Part shown: positions 1-8,783 of the stretch, one piece after another
Layout: the number at the start of each line of letters is the position of its first letter
How positions within the stretch are numbered: position 1 is the stretch's first letter
Assembly: GCA_965661265.1 (NCBI GenBank)
Contig: CBFIDE010000022.1
Location: forward strand, 1-32,788
Source of the DNA: CBFIDE01 sp965661265
GTDB lineage: Bacteria > Bacteroidota > Bacteroidia > Flavobacteriales > Schleiferiaceae
DNA: 32,788 bases
Reading direction: 5' to 3'
Notes under the pieces: generated by a model
Told to the model about the DNA's origin: nothing
The model's input: only the letters and a program-made list of their open reading frames with translations
Databases searched by the model: none
Made by a program: the position numbers and the translations under genes

Positions 1-1623
1 ACTTACGATCTGACAGACAAATGGATAATTAGCTTCTTGGGTAATTACTCAAGAAATATATATGAAGTTGTTCCAAGTGTAAGAACCACAGATTTTGGAA
101 CTTTTCAAGAAGCACTTAGATTAACAGTATTCTTTGATGGTAAAGAAGACTATGATTTTAACACAAGATTTGGAGCACTAACAGCAACTTATCGAGCAAC
201 TAAAGAACTTCAGCTTAATTTTAGCTCATCAGTATTTCAGACAGAGGAGCAAGAATTCTTTGATATTATAGGAGCTTATAGCTTAGGCGAGCTAGATAAT
301 AATTTAGGATCAGATGATTTTGGAGATGTGAGTTTTGTGAGAGGTGTAGGAGGTTTTCAGAATTACGCAAGAAATAATTTAGATATAATAGTTGCCAATG
401 TTAACCATACAGCCTTACTTGATTTAGGCGATGTTAGTTGGAGATGGGGAGTAACGTTTCAATCAGAAGATATTATTGATAGTTATAAGGAATGGGAAAG
501 AATTGATTCTGCCGGCTATAATGTTCCTCATAATCCAAGTCTCAATTATGATTCAATTTTAGCCACTGTTTTTGACCAAGAGGGAAACCCAAGAGGAGGT
601 GATATTTATACCTCTATTCAACCAGCAACAGGCCTAAGCTTATTTGAATCTTTTAATTCTAATGTTAGCTTAAGATCATATAGAATAATGGGATTTATAG
701 AAAGATCTCAGTTAGTAGAATTAGAAGGTCATGACTTATTCTTTAACGTTGGCTTAAGATCCAACTATTGGACATTCAATAATCAGAATGTGATTAGCCC
801 AAGAGCTAGTCTGAGCTGGCAGCCAAATTGGGATGGAGATATGGTGTTCAGACTATCTGGTGGATTTTATTATCAGCCTCCATTCTATAGAGAGATGAGA
901 AATCTAGATGGTGGAATTAATGAAGATATAGTTGCTCAAGAATCGATTCATTTGGTTTTGGGTCATGATTATCAGCTTAAAATTTGGAATAGACCCTTTA
1001 AGATGGTTACTGAAGTTTATTATAAAAACTTCAATCAACTCATTCCTTATGATTTAGATAATGTTAGAATAAGATATAGAGCAGAAAACTCTGCTACTGG
1101 CTTTGCAACAGGAATAGATTATAGAATTAATGGAGAGTTTGTAAAGGGGGTAGAAAGTTGGGCAAGTGTGAGTCTTATGACCATTCAAGAGGATATTGAA
1201 GGCGATGGAGCTGGCTATTTGCCAAGACCAACGGATCAGAGGTTTAATTTTAAAATATTCTTTCAAGACTACCTACCGTCAGATCCTACTTTTAGAGTTA
1301 ATATGACATTGGCTTTAGGAACTGGATTGCCATTTGGCCCTCCGCAAGCTACCGCTGAAGAAAGAGTTTTCAGATTGCCGCCGTACAGAAGAGTGGATAT
1401 TGGTTTCAATAAAGTACTAAAGATGGAAGGAAAGACTTATAAGTCTAAATTCTTAAATAGCTTTAAGAGTCTTTGGATAGGCCTTGAGGTTTTCAACTTG
1501 CTACAAACAAGAAATACCATTAGCTACCTTTGGATTAAAGATGTTAGTACGGCTAGAGAATATGCAGTTCCGAACTATCTTACCTCTAGATTGCTGAATG
1601 TGAAAATGGTAGCTAAATTTTAG
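1..1623 (+). CDS. TonB-dependent outer-membrane receptor, C-terminal part (5' end outside window)
   Basis: The reading frame is open from base 1, so this is the C-terminal part (about 540 residues) of a longer gene; the N-terminal signal, any carboxypeptidase-like domain and the plug lie upstream. What is visible is a β-barrel pattern: alternating hydrophobic/polar strands rich in aromatic residues, Asp/Asn-rich extracellular loops, and a C-terminal strand ending in Phe as outer-membrane barrels do. Stretches such as ISPRASLSWQP and RRVDIGFNKVL are typical of the last strands of Bacteroidota TonB-dependent receptors. The family imports large substrates (siderophores, cobalamin, glycans) with TonB/ExbBD energy. 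The substrate cannot be read here; no SusD-like partner follows, which argues mildly against a glycan-uptake locus. A TTG at base 37 could be mistaken for the start but is internal. Confidence 0.85.
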   Translation, partial: TYDLTDKWIISFLGNYSRNIYEVVPSVRTTDFGTFQEALRLTVFFDGKEDYDFNTRFGALTATYRATKELQLNFSSSVFQTEEQEFFDIIGAYSLGELDNNLGSDDFGDVSFVRGVGGFQNYARNNLDIIVANVNHTALLDLGDVSWRWGVTFQSEDIIDSYKEWERIDSAGYNVPHNPSLNYDSILATVFDQEGNPRGGDIYTSIQPATGLSLFESFNSNVSLRSYRIMGFIERSQLVELEGHDLFFNVGLRSNYWTFNNQNVISPRASLSWQPNWDGDMVFRLSGGFYYQPPFYREMRNLDGGINEDIVAQESIHLVLGHDYQLKIWNRPFKMVTEVYYKNFNQLIPYDLDNVRIRYRAENSATGFATGIDYRINGEFVKGVESWASVSLMTIQEDIEGDGAGYLPRPTDQRFNFKIFFQDYLPSDPTFRVNMTLALGTGLPFGPPQATAEERVFRLPPYRRVDIGFNKVLKMEGKTYKSKFLNSFKSLWIGLEVFNLLQTRNTISYLWIKDVSTAREYAVPNYLTSRLLNVKMVAKF

Positions 1624-1655
1624 AGTTAAAGACTCCGAATAGCATCTAATATTCC

Positions 1656-1663
1656 TAAATTTG
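1656..1663 (+). promoter_or_regulatory. Bacteroidota −7 element (TAnnTTTG)
   Basis: TAAATTTG is a perfect match, 18 nt before the ATG at 1682. No clear −33 TTG is seen. It would serve the TPR membrane protein and the penicillin-binding protein gene behind it. Confidence 0.45.
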
Positions 1664-1681
1664 CCAGCTTAAAGAGAAGAA

Positions 1682-2197
1682 ATGTTAAGTAAAGTATTAA
1701 GGTTAGTAATTACAACAGCCATTTTTGGAGTTTCAATTTGGCAATTTGTTGAAGGTCATATTGGCAATGGTATTATGTGGATATTTGTAGCAGCATTAGT
1801 ACTGCTTACTTATTTTAGAAACGAATACATTCTAATGTCTTTCTGGTATTTAAGAAAGAACGATATGGCTAAAGCCGAAAGAGTGTTATTAAGAATCAAA
1901 TCCCCAGAGAAATCTTTAATAAAAACTCAGTTGGCCTACTACTATATGCTTATGGGTATGATAGAATCTCAAAGAGGAATTGGTAAAGCAGAAACTCTTT
2001 TAAGAAAATCTCTTTCAACTGGATTAAGACAAAAGACAGATCAGGCGATGTGTAAATTACAGTTGGCCGGAATAGCAATTGCTAAAAGAAGAAAGAAAGA
2101 AGCAATGGTACTTTTAACAGAGGTTAAGAAGCTAGATTCTAAAGGTCTTTTGAATGAGCAGGTAAAGACAATTAAGGCTCAAATGAAGAGGATTTAA
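1682..2197 (+). CDS. Membrane protein with two N-terminal helices and a TPR-like helical domain
   Basis: This is a 171-residue protein with two hydrophobic helices (about residues 7-24 and 29-48). A basic, all-helical C-terminal region follows (about 60-170) in which helix pairs such as KAERVLLRIK and KAETLLRKSL look like degenerate tetratricopeptide repeats. TPRs mediate protein-protein contacts, and here the domain would be tethered to the inner membrane. The gene lies 10 nt before the class A penicillin-binding protein gene on the same strand, so the two are probably co-transcribed; a role as a partner or scaffold in cell-wall synthesis is inference from position only. I recognise no named family with certainty. 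The ATG follows a good −7 promoter element. Confidence 0.75.
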   Translation: MLSKVLRLVITTAIFGVSIWQFVEGHIGNGIMWIFVAALVLLTYFRNEYILMSFWYLRKNDMAKAERVLLRIKSPEKSLIKTQLAYYYMLMGMIESQRGIGKAETLLRKSLSTGLRQKTDQAMCKLQLAGIAIAKRRKKEAMVLLTEVKKLDSKGLLNEQVKTIKAQMKRI

Positions 2198-2207
2198 TTA
2201 GTCATCT

Positions 2208-4427
2208 ATGCTAAGAAGGCTGTTTAAATATCTATTAGGTTTTTGCCTTCTCGGGATTCTATTTCTTATATTATTTATAAAATTAGTTAGTTGGGGCGTT
2301 TTTGGTCCTATTCCCTCAAGGTCAGATTTAGAGGATATTCAGAATGCAGATGCTAGCCTGATTTATAGTGCTGATCAACAATTGATAGGTCAAATCTATA
2401 TTCAGAATCGGACCACTATATCCTTTGAGAAACTACCAAAAGATTTAATTAATGCTCTGATTGCCACGGAAGACTTTCGATTTTTTGAGCATGATGGAGT
2501 GGATAATCGATCTTTAGTAAGAGTGTTGTTTAAATCAATCTTACTTCAAGACGCCTCCTCTGGTGGTGGAAGTACTTTAAGTCAACAATTGGCCAAAAAC
2601 CTTTTTGGTAGAGCATCATTCGGTTTTATGAGTATGCCAGTGAATAAGTTGAAGGAGATTATTCTAGCTACACGGATAGAAGAAATCTATTCTAAGAATC
2701 AAATTATTGAGCTTTATCTAAATACGGTTCCTTTTTCTGAAAACACCTATGGCATAGAAGCGGCAAGCAGAAGGTTTTTTGCAAAGTCGGCGTCCAAGTT
2801 AAAAATAGAAGAGTCAGCTGTTCTAGTTGGAATACTTAAAGCAAATACCTTTTACAATCCGAGAGTAAATCCAGAGAATGCCTTAAAGAGACGTAATGTA
2901 GTTATCAGCCAGATGGAGAAGTACGATTATTTAAATCGCGCGAAAGCCGATTCATTAAAAGCACTTAGCCTTAATTTAAACTATACCAATTTAGTAACCA
3001 ACGGAAAGGCTCCTTATTTTATATACAATGTAAAGAAGAGAGCGGCGGAAATTCTTAAAGAGATCTATCCAGATGAGGATAAAAGACCTAGTCTTTCAAA
3101 GGATGGCTTGCTGATAAGAACTACTCTTGATTATGCTATTCAAAGAAATGCTGAGAAATCCGTTGATGCTAATTTGCGCAATCTTCAGCGGGTGTATAAA
3201 AAGCAGTGGGGTGAGAATGGACCGTGGCAAAGTGAAGAATTAGTTCAAGGTGAATACACTAAATTATTAAAGAGGAATTCAAATATTGGAGAGCTGGATG
3301 AGGTTCAGGAAAGATTGATTTCAGAAGGTTTTCAAGATACTGTGATGTCTATCAGCCTTAGAGATTCTATTGAACATTATCAATCACTTTTACATGCTTC
3401 TTTTGTTGCTTTAGAACCTCAATATGGTGCCGTTAAGGCTTGGGTAGGAGGAAGAGATTTTTACTATTTGCCATACGATTTAGTTTATGCAAAAAGACAA
3501 ATGGCGTCAACTGTTAAGCCGTTTATAATGGCTACAGCTTTAGAAAATGGTTTTGATCCTTGTGATTATTATGAGAATGAGCAAAGGGTTTATGAAGATT
3601 ACGATAATTGGAGCCCAAGAAATTATTCTAATAAATATGGAGGTTTATATACAATGGAGGGAGCCTTGAAACTTTCATTAAATACCATAAGCGTTCAGAT
3701 AGCCTTAAAATTAGGTTTGGATAAATTATCGTTGATGCTTAGAGATTTGGGCTTCAGTAATGTTAGAGGTTCTGAGCCAAGCTTAGCTTTGGGAGCTGCC
3801 TCAGTGAGTTTATTTGAGTTGGCAAGTGCGTATTCTAGTTTTGCAAATGGTGGGCTGATTACAGATCCATACATGATAGAAAGCATTGAGGATAAGAATG
3901 GAGTGGTACTTTATAGGAAAGAAAAGGAATTAGGAAAAAGAATACTGGAGAAGGAGACAACAGAATATATAAACCAGATGCTCTCTTCTGTAGTTGATAA
4001 TGGAACTGCACAATCTATTAGAACTAAGTATGAATATCATGGTCAATTGGCCGGAAAAACTGGAACCTCACAGAATTATTCCGATGCTTGGTTTTTAGCT
4101 TATAATGGATCTTTAGTCATGGGAACATGGGTTGGAGCAAGTAGTCCCAAGGTTCATTTCAAATCAGGCAGGCCAGGCAGTGGTTCTCAAGCAGCTCTTC
4201 CTATTATCGGTAGTTTTCTCAAGTATAACAGTACTTCTTCTAGCCTCAGAAAAAGATATTCTAAGGGCTTAGAAATATCAGATTCTGTTAAAAGCACTTT
4301 GGCTGATTGTCCTGATTTTAAAGAAGAAAGCAGTTTAGATGTTATCAAAGACTTCTTGATTAAAGAAGAAGGTGAAAATAGCGAGAATGAAGGAGGCTTT
4401 TTTAAGAGTTTATTTAAAGGTAAATAG
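2208..4427 (+). CDS. Class A penicillin-binding protein (PBP1A-type glycosyltransferase/transpeptidase)
   Basis: Bifunctional peptidoglycan synthase of 739 residues, anchored in the inner membrane with its active sites in the periplasm. One N-terminal helix lies at about 8-27. The GT51 domain carries the catalytic Glu88 in ATEDFRFFEHDG and the downstream GGSTLSQQLAKNLF motif, and polymerises lipid II. The transpeptidase domain has all three penicillin-binding motifs: SxxK as S434-TV-K437, SxN as S490-L-N492, and KTGT at 617-620. The C-terminal tail (about 700-739) is charged and Glu-rich. Length and domain order are normal for the family. It follows the TPR membrane protein gene by 10 nt and probably shares its promoter. 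Confidence 0.95.
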   Translation: MLRRLFKYLLGFCLLGILFLILFIKLVSWGVFGPIPSRSDLEDIQNADASLIYSADQQLIGQIYIQNRTTISFEKLPKDLINALIATEDFRFFEHDGVDNRSLVRVLFKSILLQDASSGGGSTLSQQLAKNLFGRASFGFMSMPVNKLKEIILATRIEEIYSKNQIIELYLNTVPFSENTYGIEAASRRFFAKSASKLKIEESAVLVGILKANTFYNPRVNPENALKRRNVVISQMEKYDYLNRAKADSLKALSLNLNYTNLVTNGKAPYFIYNVKKRAAEILKEIYPDEDKRPSLSKDGLLIRTTLDYAIQRNAEKSVDANLRNLQRVYKKQWGENGPWQSEELVQGEYTKLLKRNSNIGELDEVQERLISEGFQDTVMSISLRDSIEHYQSLLHASFVALEPQYGAVKAWVGGRDFYYLPYDLVYAKRQMASTVKPFIMATALENGFDPCDYYENEQRVYEDYDNWSPRNYSNKYGGLYTMEGALKLSLNTISVQIALKLGLDKLSLMLRDLGFSNVRGSEPSLALGAASVSLFELASAYSSFANGGLITDPYMIESIEDKNGVVLYRKEKELGKRILEKETTEYINQMLSSVVDNGTAQSIRTKYEYHGQLAGKTGTSQNYSDAWFLAYNGSLVMGTWVGASSPKVHFKSGRPGSGSQAALPIIGSFLKYNSTSSSLRKRYSKGLEISDSVKSTLADCPDFKEESSLDVIKDFLIKEEGENSENEGGFFKSLFKGK

Positions 4428-4489
4428 GTGCTTTTTATTTTAAGGGTCTAAATAATTTTCAAATAGTTTTATTTCAAAAGAAAGACCTC

Positions 4490-4497
4490 TATTTTTG
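4490..4497 (+). promoter_or_regulatory. −7 element directly in front of cinA
   Basis: TATTTTTG matches TAnnTTTG perfectly and ends only 6 nt before the chosen ATG (4504). A TTTT at 4467-4470, 19 nt upstream, is a poor −33 candidate. If used, transcription would start at or next to the ATG. Confidence 0.45.
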
Positions 4498-4503
4498 TTG
4501 GAG

Positions 4504-5772
4504 ATGAAAAAAAGCCTTCAAGCAGAAATTATTGCCATAGGAGATGAAATTCTTATCGGTCAAACCATAGATACAAATTCAAGTTTTATTGCTACTCAGT
4601 TAAATGCAGCAGGCGTAAGGGTCGTTCACAAGCAAGTAGTAGAAGATAGCCAGGAAAGTATAGTTCAAGCCTTAGATACACTTAGAAAAGATACGTCGCT
4701 AGTGTTCATTACCGGAGGACTTGGACCTACAAAAGATGATATTACAAAAACCACCTTATTGGATTATTTTGGAGGTGAGCTAATCTACCACCAAGAGATC
4801 TATGATAATGTTGAAAGACTTTTTTTGGGCTTTAACAGAACTCCAAGTGAGATAAATAAACAGCAAGCGTTTTTGCCAAGTAGCTGTAGCTATTTTATTA
4901 ATGAAATAGGTACCGCTTCTGCGATGCATTTTGAAAGAGATAATAGACATTATTTTAGTTTACCTGGAGTTCCTTATGAAACAGAGTATTTAGTAGAAAA
5001 GAAGATTATTCCTTGGATTGAAAAAAACCTCAGAGCAGGTAAAACGGTCCATAAAACACTTTTAACTCAAGGAGTCCCAGAGAGTGAATTGGCTACTATT
5101 ATTGCAGATTGGGAGGATAATTTACCAGACAGTTTAAGTTTAGCCTATTTACCTTCCGCTGGCTTAGTTAAGTTAAGATTGAGTTCTTATGATTTAGAAC
5201 AAAGTGTAGGAACAGAATTGATAGATGCTGAATTCCATAAACTGAACCTCATTTTAGGAGATATAGTATTTGGTAATGATGCAGAAACATTGGAGGAGGT
5301 AATTGGAATTCTTTTAAAAGAAAATGGATTGACAATAGGTACGGCTGAAAGTTGTACCGGAGGTTATATAGCCCATTTGCTAACTAGTGTTCCAGGTAGC
5401 TCAGCATACTTTCAAGGAAGTGTAATTAGTTATTCAAATGACATTAAAATTCAAGAATTAGATGTTAAAGAAGAGAGTTTAAAATCATTTGGAGCTGTAT
5501 CAGAAAAAGTGGTTACTGAGATGGCAAATGGGTTAAGAAAGAAGTTTAATCTAGATTTTGCTGTCGCGACTTCAGGTATTGCGGGTCCAGATGGTGGTTC
5601 TTTAGAAAAGCCCATAGGTACAATTTGGATAGCGGTGGCTGGTCCTAAAGGGACTAAAGCCCATGTGTATCAGTTTGGTAGAAATAGACAAAGGAATATC
5701 CGAAAGACCGCTTTGATGGCTTTAGATTTCTTGAGAAAAGAGATTCAGAAAAATTCTTCTATAGACTTGTAG
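4504..5772 (+). CDS. cinA: CinA: competence/damage-inducible protein A, nicotinamide-nucleotide amidase
   Basis: Two-domain cytoplasmic protein of 422 residues. The N-terminal molybdopterin-binding-like domain begins IIAIGDEILIGQ and contains FITGGLGPTKDD; in the family it acts as an ADP-ribose/NAD-derivative pyrophosphatase. The C-terminal CinA domain (from about residue 265) contains the ESCTGG motif and TSGIAGPDGG, typical of nicotinamide mononucleotide deamidases that recycle pyridine nucleotides. The frame also has TTG codons at 4495 and 4498, but these lie inside or next to the −7 promoter element; ATG 4504 places MKKSLQAEIIAIGDE at the N-terminus, the family's usual beginning. Length is normal. 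The gene stands alone between the PBP gene and the ribosomal protein genes. Confidence 0.93.
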   Translation: MKKSLQAEIIAIGDEILIGQTIDTNSSFIATQLNAAGVRVVHKQVVEDSQESIVQALDTLRKDTSLVFITGGLGPTKDDITKTTLLDYFGGELIYHQEIYDNVERLFLGFNRTPSEINKQQAFLPSSCSYFINEIGTASAMHFERDNRHYFSLPGVPYETEYLVEKKIIPWIEKNLRAGKTVHKTLLTQGVPESELATIIADWEDNLPDSLSLAYLPSAGLVKLRLSSYDLEQSVGTELIDAEFHKLNLILGDIVFGNDAETLEEVIGILLKENGLTIGTAESCTGGYIAHLLTSVPGSSAYFQGSVISYSNDIKIQELDVKEESLKSFGAVSEKVVTEMANGLRKKFNLDFAVATSGIAGPDGGSLEKPIGTIWIAVAGPKGTKAHVYQFGRNRQRNIRKTALMALDFLRKEIQKNSSIDL

Positions 5773-5797
5773 GTAAATAAAAGTTTGCCTAATTTTG
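5767..5797 (+). promoter_or_regulatory. Promoter of the rpmB-rpmG-DUF4295 operon
   Basis: TTG at 5767-5769 and TAATTTTG at 5790-5797, with a 20-nt spacer, fit the Bacteroidota housekeeping promoter (−33 TTG, −7 TAnnTTTG). The −33 element overlaps the end of cinA. The rpmB ATG follows 27 nt after the −7 element. Confidence 0.65.
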
Positions 5798-5824
5798 CAG
5801 ACCAATTTTTTAACGAGCAGAGAA

Positions 5825-6064
5825 ATGTCACGAGTTTGTGAATTAACAGGAAAGAAGGCGATTACGGGTAATAACGTATCTTTTTCTAACAAGAAGAGTA
5901 AGCGTAAGTTTAATGTAAACTTAGCTAAGAAGCGTTTGTATATCCCAGAAGAGGATAAGTGGATCACACTTAGAGTGTGTACTTCTGCTTTAAAGAACAT
6001 CAATAAGAAAGGAGTATCAGCCGTGATCAAAGAAGCACGTGCTAACGGATTCCTTACTAAATAA
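5825..6064 (+). CDS. rpmB: 50S ribosomal protein L28
   Basis: 79-residue basic protein of the large ribosomal subunit. The start MSRVCELTGKKAITGNNVSF is the classic L28 N-terminus. The body is rich in Lys and Arg (KKSKRKFNVNLAKKRLY) and the end carries the conserved VSAVIKEARANG region. The frame extends ten codons upstream to 5795, but that runs into the promoter and would add non-family residues, so ATG 5825 is chosen. It is followed after 14 nt by rpmG and then by the DUF4295 gene, the usual Bacteroidota arrangement. Codon choice looks cleaner than in neighbours (many CGT Arg codons), as in highly expressed genes. Confidence 0.97.
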   Translation: MSRVCELTGKKAITGNNVSFSNKKSKRKFNVNLAKKRLYIPEEDKWITLRVCTSALKNINKKGVSAVIKEARANGFLTK

Positions 6065-6078
6065 TAAGCTAAAGGGTT

Positions 6079-6261
6079 ATGGCTAAGAAAGGCAACAGGG
6101 TTCAGGTTATTTTAGAATGTACTGAACATAAAGAAAGTGGTATGGCAGGAACATCTCGCTACATTACTACTAAGAACAAGAAAAACACTCCAGACCGTAT
6201 GGAATTGAAGAAATTCAATCCTATCCTTAGGAGAATGACTGTTCATAAAGAAATTAAGTAA
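6079..6261 (+). CDS. rpmG: 50S ribosomal protein L33
   Basis: 60-residue large-subunit ribosomal protein. MAKKGNRVQVILECTEHKES and the following TSRYITTKNKKNTPDRMELKKF are typical of L33. Of the cysteines used by zinc-binding L33 forms only one (in ECTEH) is present and the C-terminal CxxC pair is absent, so this is the zinc-free form. It is the middle gene of the rpmB-rpmG-DUF4295 operon. Confidence 0.97.
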   Translation: MAKKGNRVQVILECTEHKESGMAGTSRYITTKNKKNTPDRMELKKFNPILRRMTVHKEIK

Positions 6262-6279
6262 TCTTACAGATATTAAGAC

Positions 6280-6432
6280 ATGGCAAAGAAAGTAGTAGCA
6301 ACATTAAAGAAAGAAGGTTCTGCATCTTTCACTAAAGCAGTGAAGTTGACCAAGAATGCTAAGAGTGGTGCATATTCATTTGAGGAAAAAATTATTGCTA
6401 AAGATTTAGTGAATGAATTCTTTAAATCATAA
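6280..6432 (+). CDS. DUF4295 small basic protein (ribosome-associated gene cluster)
   Basis: A 50-residue, Lys-rich protein beginning MAKKVVATLKKEGSASFTKA and ending VNEFFKS. It lies 18 nt after rpmG and before the operon terminator. This is the DUF4295 family, which I know as a short Bacteroidota protein encoded directly after rpmG. Size, charge and position suggest a ribosomal or ribosome-associated protein specific to the phylum; the molecular role is not established to my knowledge. Confidence 0.9.
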   Translation: MAKKVVATLKKEGSASFTKAVKLTKNAKSGAYSFEEKIIAKDLVNEFFKS

Positions 6433-6454
6433 AGTATTTTAAATTTTTATTTTC

Positions 6455-6489
6455 AAGGCTGCTAACAAATGTTGGTAGCCTTTTTTTTT
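6455..6489 (+). terminator. Rho-independent terminator of the ribosomal operon
   Basis: A 12-bp stem (left arm 6455-6466, right arm 6471-6482, two G·U pairs), a 4-nt loop AAAT and a run of T. It ends the DUF4295 gene's transcript. It lies inside the upstream open frame of ftsY, which is one reason to start ftsY at 6508. Confidence 0.9.
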
Positions 6490-6507
6490 ATCAAAAAATC
6501 TACAGGG

Positions 6508-7461
6508 ATGGGCTTATTTAAAAATATCTTCTCTAAAGACAAGAAAGAGAAGCTTAATGAAGGACTTGAAAAGACAAAAGAAAGTGTCTTTAGCAAGCTA
6601 AGCAGAGCGGTTGTTGGAAAGTCTAAGGTTGATGAAGAAGTTCTAGATAATCTAGAAGAAGTTCTTATAAGTTCTGATGTAGGTGTTGATACTAGTGTGA
6701 AAATAATAGAAAGAATAGAAGAAAGGGTTGCTCGTGATAAGTATGTTAATACTTCTGAGTTAAACTCAATTCTTAAAGAAGAAATTACCAAGCTTCTGAA
6801 TATTGAGGGTCAAGGTCCAGCAGACTTTAGTATCCCGGAAGGAAAGAAACCCTATGTAATTATGGTAGTAGGGGTTAATGGTGTAGGTAAAACTACAACT
6901 ATTGGAAAGTTAGCTGCTCAATTTAAAAAGAAGGGCTATAAAGTAGTATTAGGCGCAGCAGATACTTTTAGAGCTGCCGCAGTTGATCAATTAACTATTT
7001 GGAGTGAAAGGGTAGGTGTGCCTATTGTGAAGCAAGCAATGGGTTCTGATCCAGCATCTGTTTCTTATGATACTTTGGAGTCAGCAATTTCTCAGGATGC
7101 GGATGTTGTAATTATAGATACAGCAGGTAGACTGCATAATAAAGTAAATCTAATGAATGAGCTCTCTAAGATTAAGAGGGTTATGCAAAAACTTATTCCT
7201 GATGCTCCTCATGATGTAATGTTAGTTCTTGATGCGTCTACAGGACAGAATGCAATTGAGCAAGCAAAACAGTTTACTTTGGCTACGGACGTAAGCTCTT
7301 TGGCTTTAACAAAATTAGATGGCACTGCCAAAGGCGGTGTGGTTATAGGAATCAGTGATAATTTTAAAATACCGGTACGTTATATAGGTGTTGGAGAGGG
7401 TATCGATGACCTTCAGGTATTTAATAAGAGCGAATTTGTAGACAGCTTTTTTTCTCAATAA
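6508..7461 (+). CDS. ftsY: FtsY, signal recognition particle receptor GTPase
   Basis: 317-residue SRP receptor that docks ribosome-SRP complexes at the inner membrane and hydrolyses GTP together with Ffh. The short charged N-terminus (MGLFKNIFSKDKKEK) replaces the long acidic A domain of E. coli and may bind lipid. The N domain (about 15-100) is followed by the G domain with the P-loop GVNGVGKTTT (122-131), DTFRAAAVDQL, DTAGRL (204-209) and TKLDGTAKGG (from 268). The frame is open 13 codons further up to 6469, but those codons are the stem and T-tract of the preceding terminator, so ATG 6508 is chosen. rimO follows 8 nt downstream and is probably co-transcribed. Confidence 0.96.
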   Translation: MGLFKNIFSKDKKEKLNEGLEKTKESVFSKLSRAVVGKSKVDEEVLDNLEEVLISSDVGVDTSVKIIERIEERVARDKYVNTSELNSILKEEITKLLNIEGQGPADFSIPEGKKPYVIMVVGVNGVGKTTTIGKLAAQFKKKGYKVVLGAADTFRAAAVDQLTIWSERVGVPIVKQAMGSDPASVSYDTLESAISQDADVVIIDTAGRLHNKVNLMNELSKIKRVMQKLIPDAPHDVMLVLDASTGQNAIEQAKQFTLATDVSSLALTKLDGTAKGGVVIGISDNFKIPVRYIGVGEGIDDLQVFNKSEFVDSFFSQ

Positions 7462-7469
7462 TAAAGTAT

Positions 7470-8783
7470 ATGCGCACAAAATCTTTAAAAAAGAATAAGA
7501 TTAATATCATTACCATGGGTTGTTCTAAGAACATCTATGATAGTGAGGTTTTAATGGGTCAATTGAAAGCTAACGGCAAAGAGGTTACTCATGAAGCAGA
7601 GGAGAAAGAAGAGGGTAATATTATAGTTGTAAATACTTGTGGCTTTATTGATAATGCCAAAGAGGAATCTATTGATACGATATTATCTTATGTTGAGAAG
7701 AAGAACCAAGGAAAAATAGATCAGCTTTTTGTAACTGGATGCCTTTCTGAGCGCTATAAGCCTTCTTTAGAAGCTGAAATTCCAGATGTTGATCAGTATT
7801 TTGGAACTAGGGAATTACCTAAATTATTAAAAGCTCTTGGTGCTGATTATAAGAAAGAATTAGTTGGTGAACGTTTGGTAACTACTCCGAGTCATTACGC
7901 CTATCTCAAAATTTCTGAAGGTTGTGATAGACCATGCTCTTTTTGTGCAATTCCTTTAATGAGAGGTGGACATAAATCTACTCCTATTGAGGATCTTGTC
8001 ATTGAGGCTAAGAAATTAGCTGCAAAAGGTGTGGCAGAATTGATTTTAATAGCCCAAGACTTGACTTATTATGGTCTTGATATTTATAAGAGAAGGGCCT
8101 TAGGGGATCTCCTTAAAGAGCTTGTAAAGGTTGAGGGCATAGAATGGATAAGATTACATTATCTCTTTCCTACCGGATTCCCGGAGGATGTTCTAGATGT
8201 GATTAGAGAGGAGCCTAAGGTTTGTAACTATATTGATATTCCTTTACAACATATTAGCGATAATGTGCTTAAGTCAATGAAAAGGGGGACGAGCTTTGAA
8301 AAAACAAATAAGCTTTTGAGCGCAATGCGTGAAAAGGTCCCGGGAATGGCGATAAGAACTACTCTAATAGTTGGTTATCCTGGCGAAACTGAGGAGGATT
8401 TTGAAATTCTAAAGAAGTGGGTGAGTGATACTAAGTTTGAAAGACTAGGATGTTTTACTTACAGTCATGAAGAGAATACAACAGCCTTTGATCTAGTTGA
8501 TGATGTGCCACATGAAGTGAAACTGCAAAGAGCAGAAGAGATTATGGCTATTCAAATGGAAATATCAAGAGAAAAGAATGAAGCCCTAATAGGAACTTCT
8601 CATAAAGTATTAATTGATAGGGTAGAAGGCGATTACTTTATTGGACGTACAGAATATGATTCTCCAGATGTTGATAATGAAGTTCTGATTAAAGCAGAAT
8701 ACCTTAGAATTGGTGAATTTGTAAATGTTGAAATTTTAGACGCAACGGATTACGATCTATACGGAGAATTGATTACTTCTTAG
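7470..8783 (+). CDS. rimO: Ribosomal protein S12 methylthiotransferase RimO
   Basis: 437-residue radical-SAM enzyme that methylthiolates an aspartate of ribosomal protein S12. The N-terminal UPF0004 domain has three cluster-binding cysteines (C18 in MGCSKN, C57 in NTCGFI, C91 in TGCLSE). The radical-SAM domain carries C152-x3-C156-x2-C159 in GCDRPCSFCAIP. A C-terminal TRAM-type domain spans about 370-437. MGCSKN and the context LMRGGHKSTP favour RimO over the tRNA enzyme MiaB. Length is normal. The gene probably shares a transcript with ftsY. Its stop codon (8781-8783) overlaps the stop of the convergent ribH gene. Confidence 0.95.
   Translation: MRTKSLKKNKINIITMGCSKNIYDSEVLMGQLKANGKEVTHEAEEKEEGNIIVVNTCGFIDNAKEESIDTILSYVEKKNQGKIDQLFVTGCLSERYKPSLEAEIPDVDQYFGTRELPKLLKALGADYKKELVGERLVTTPSHYAYLKISEGCDRPCSFCAIPLMRGGHKSTPIEDLVIEAKKLAAKGVAELILIAQDLTYYGLDIYKRRALGDLLKELVKVEGIEWIRLHYLFPTGFPEDVLDVIREEPKVCNYIDIPLQHISDNVLKSMKRGTSFEKTNKLLSAMREKVPGMAIRTTLIVGYPGETEEDFEILKKWVSDTKFERLGCFTYSHEENTTAFDLVDDVPHEVKLQRAEEIMAIQMEISREKNEALIGTSHKVLIDRVEGDYFIGRTEYDSPDVDNEVLIKAEYLRIGEFVNVEILDATDYDLYGELITS

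Noticed and set aside
1054..1266. Minus-strand ORF inside the TonB receptor gene, and similar antisense ORFs in ftsY, parE, parC and the transketolase genes
   Set aside because: They are shadows in other frames, with no recognisable domains or promoters, and codon use follows the true genes.
6469..6507. An N-terminal extension of FtsY
   Set aside because: These codons are the right arm and T-tract of the ribosomal-operon terminator.
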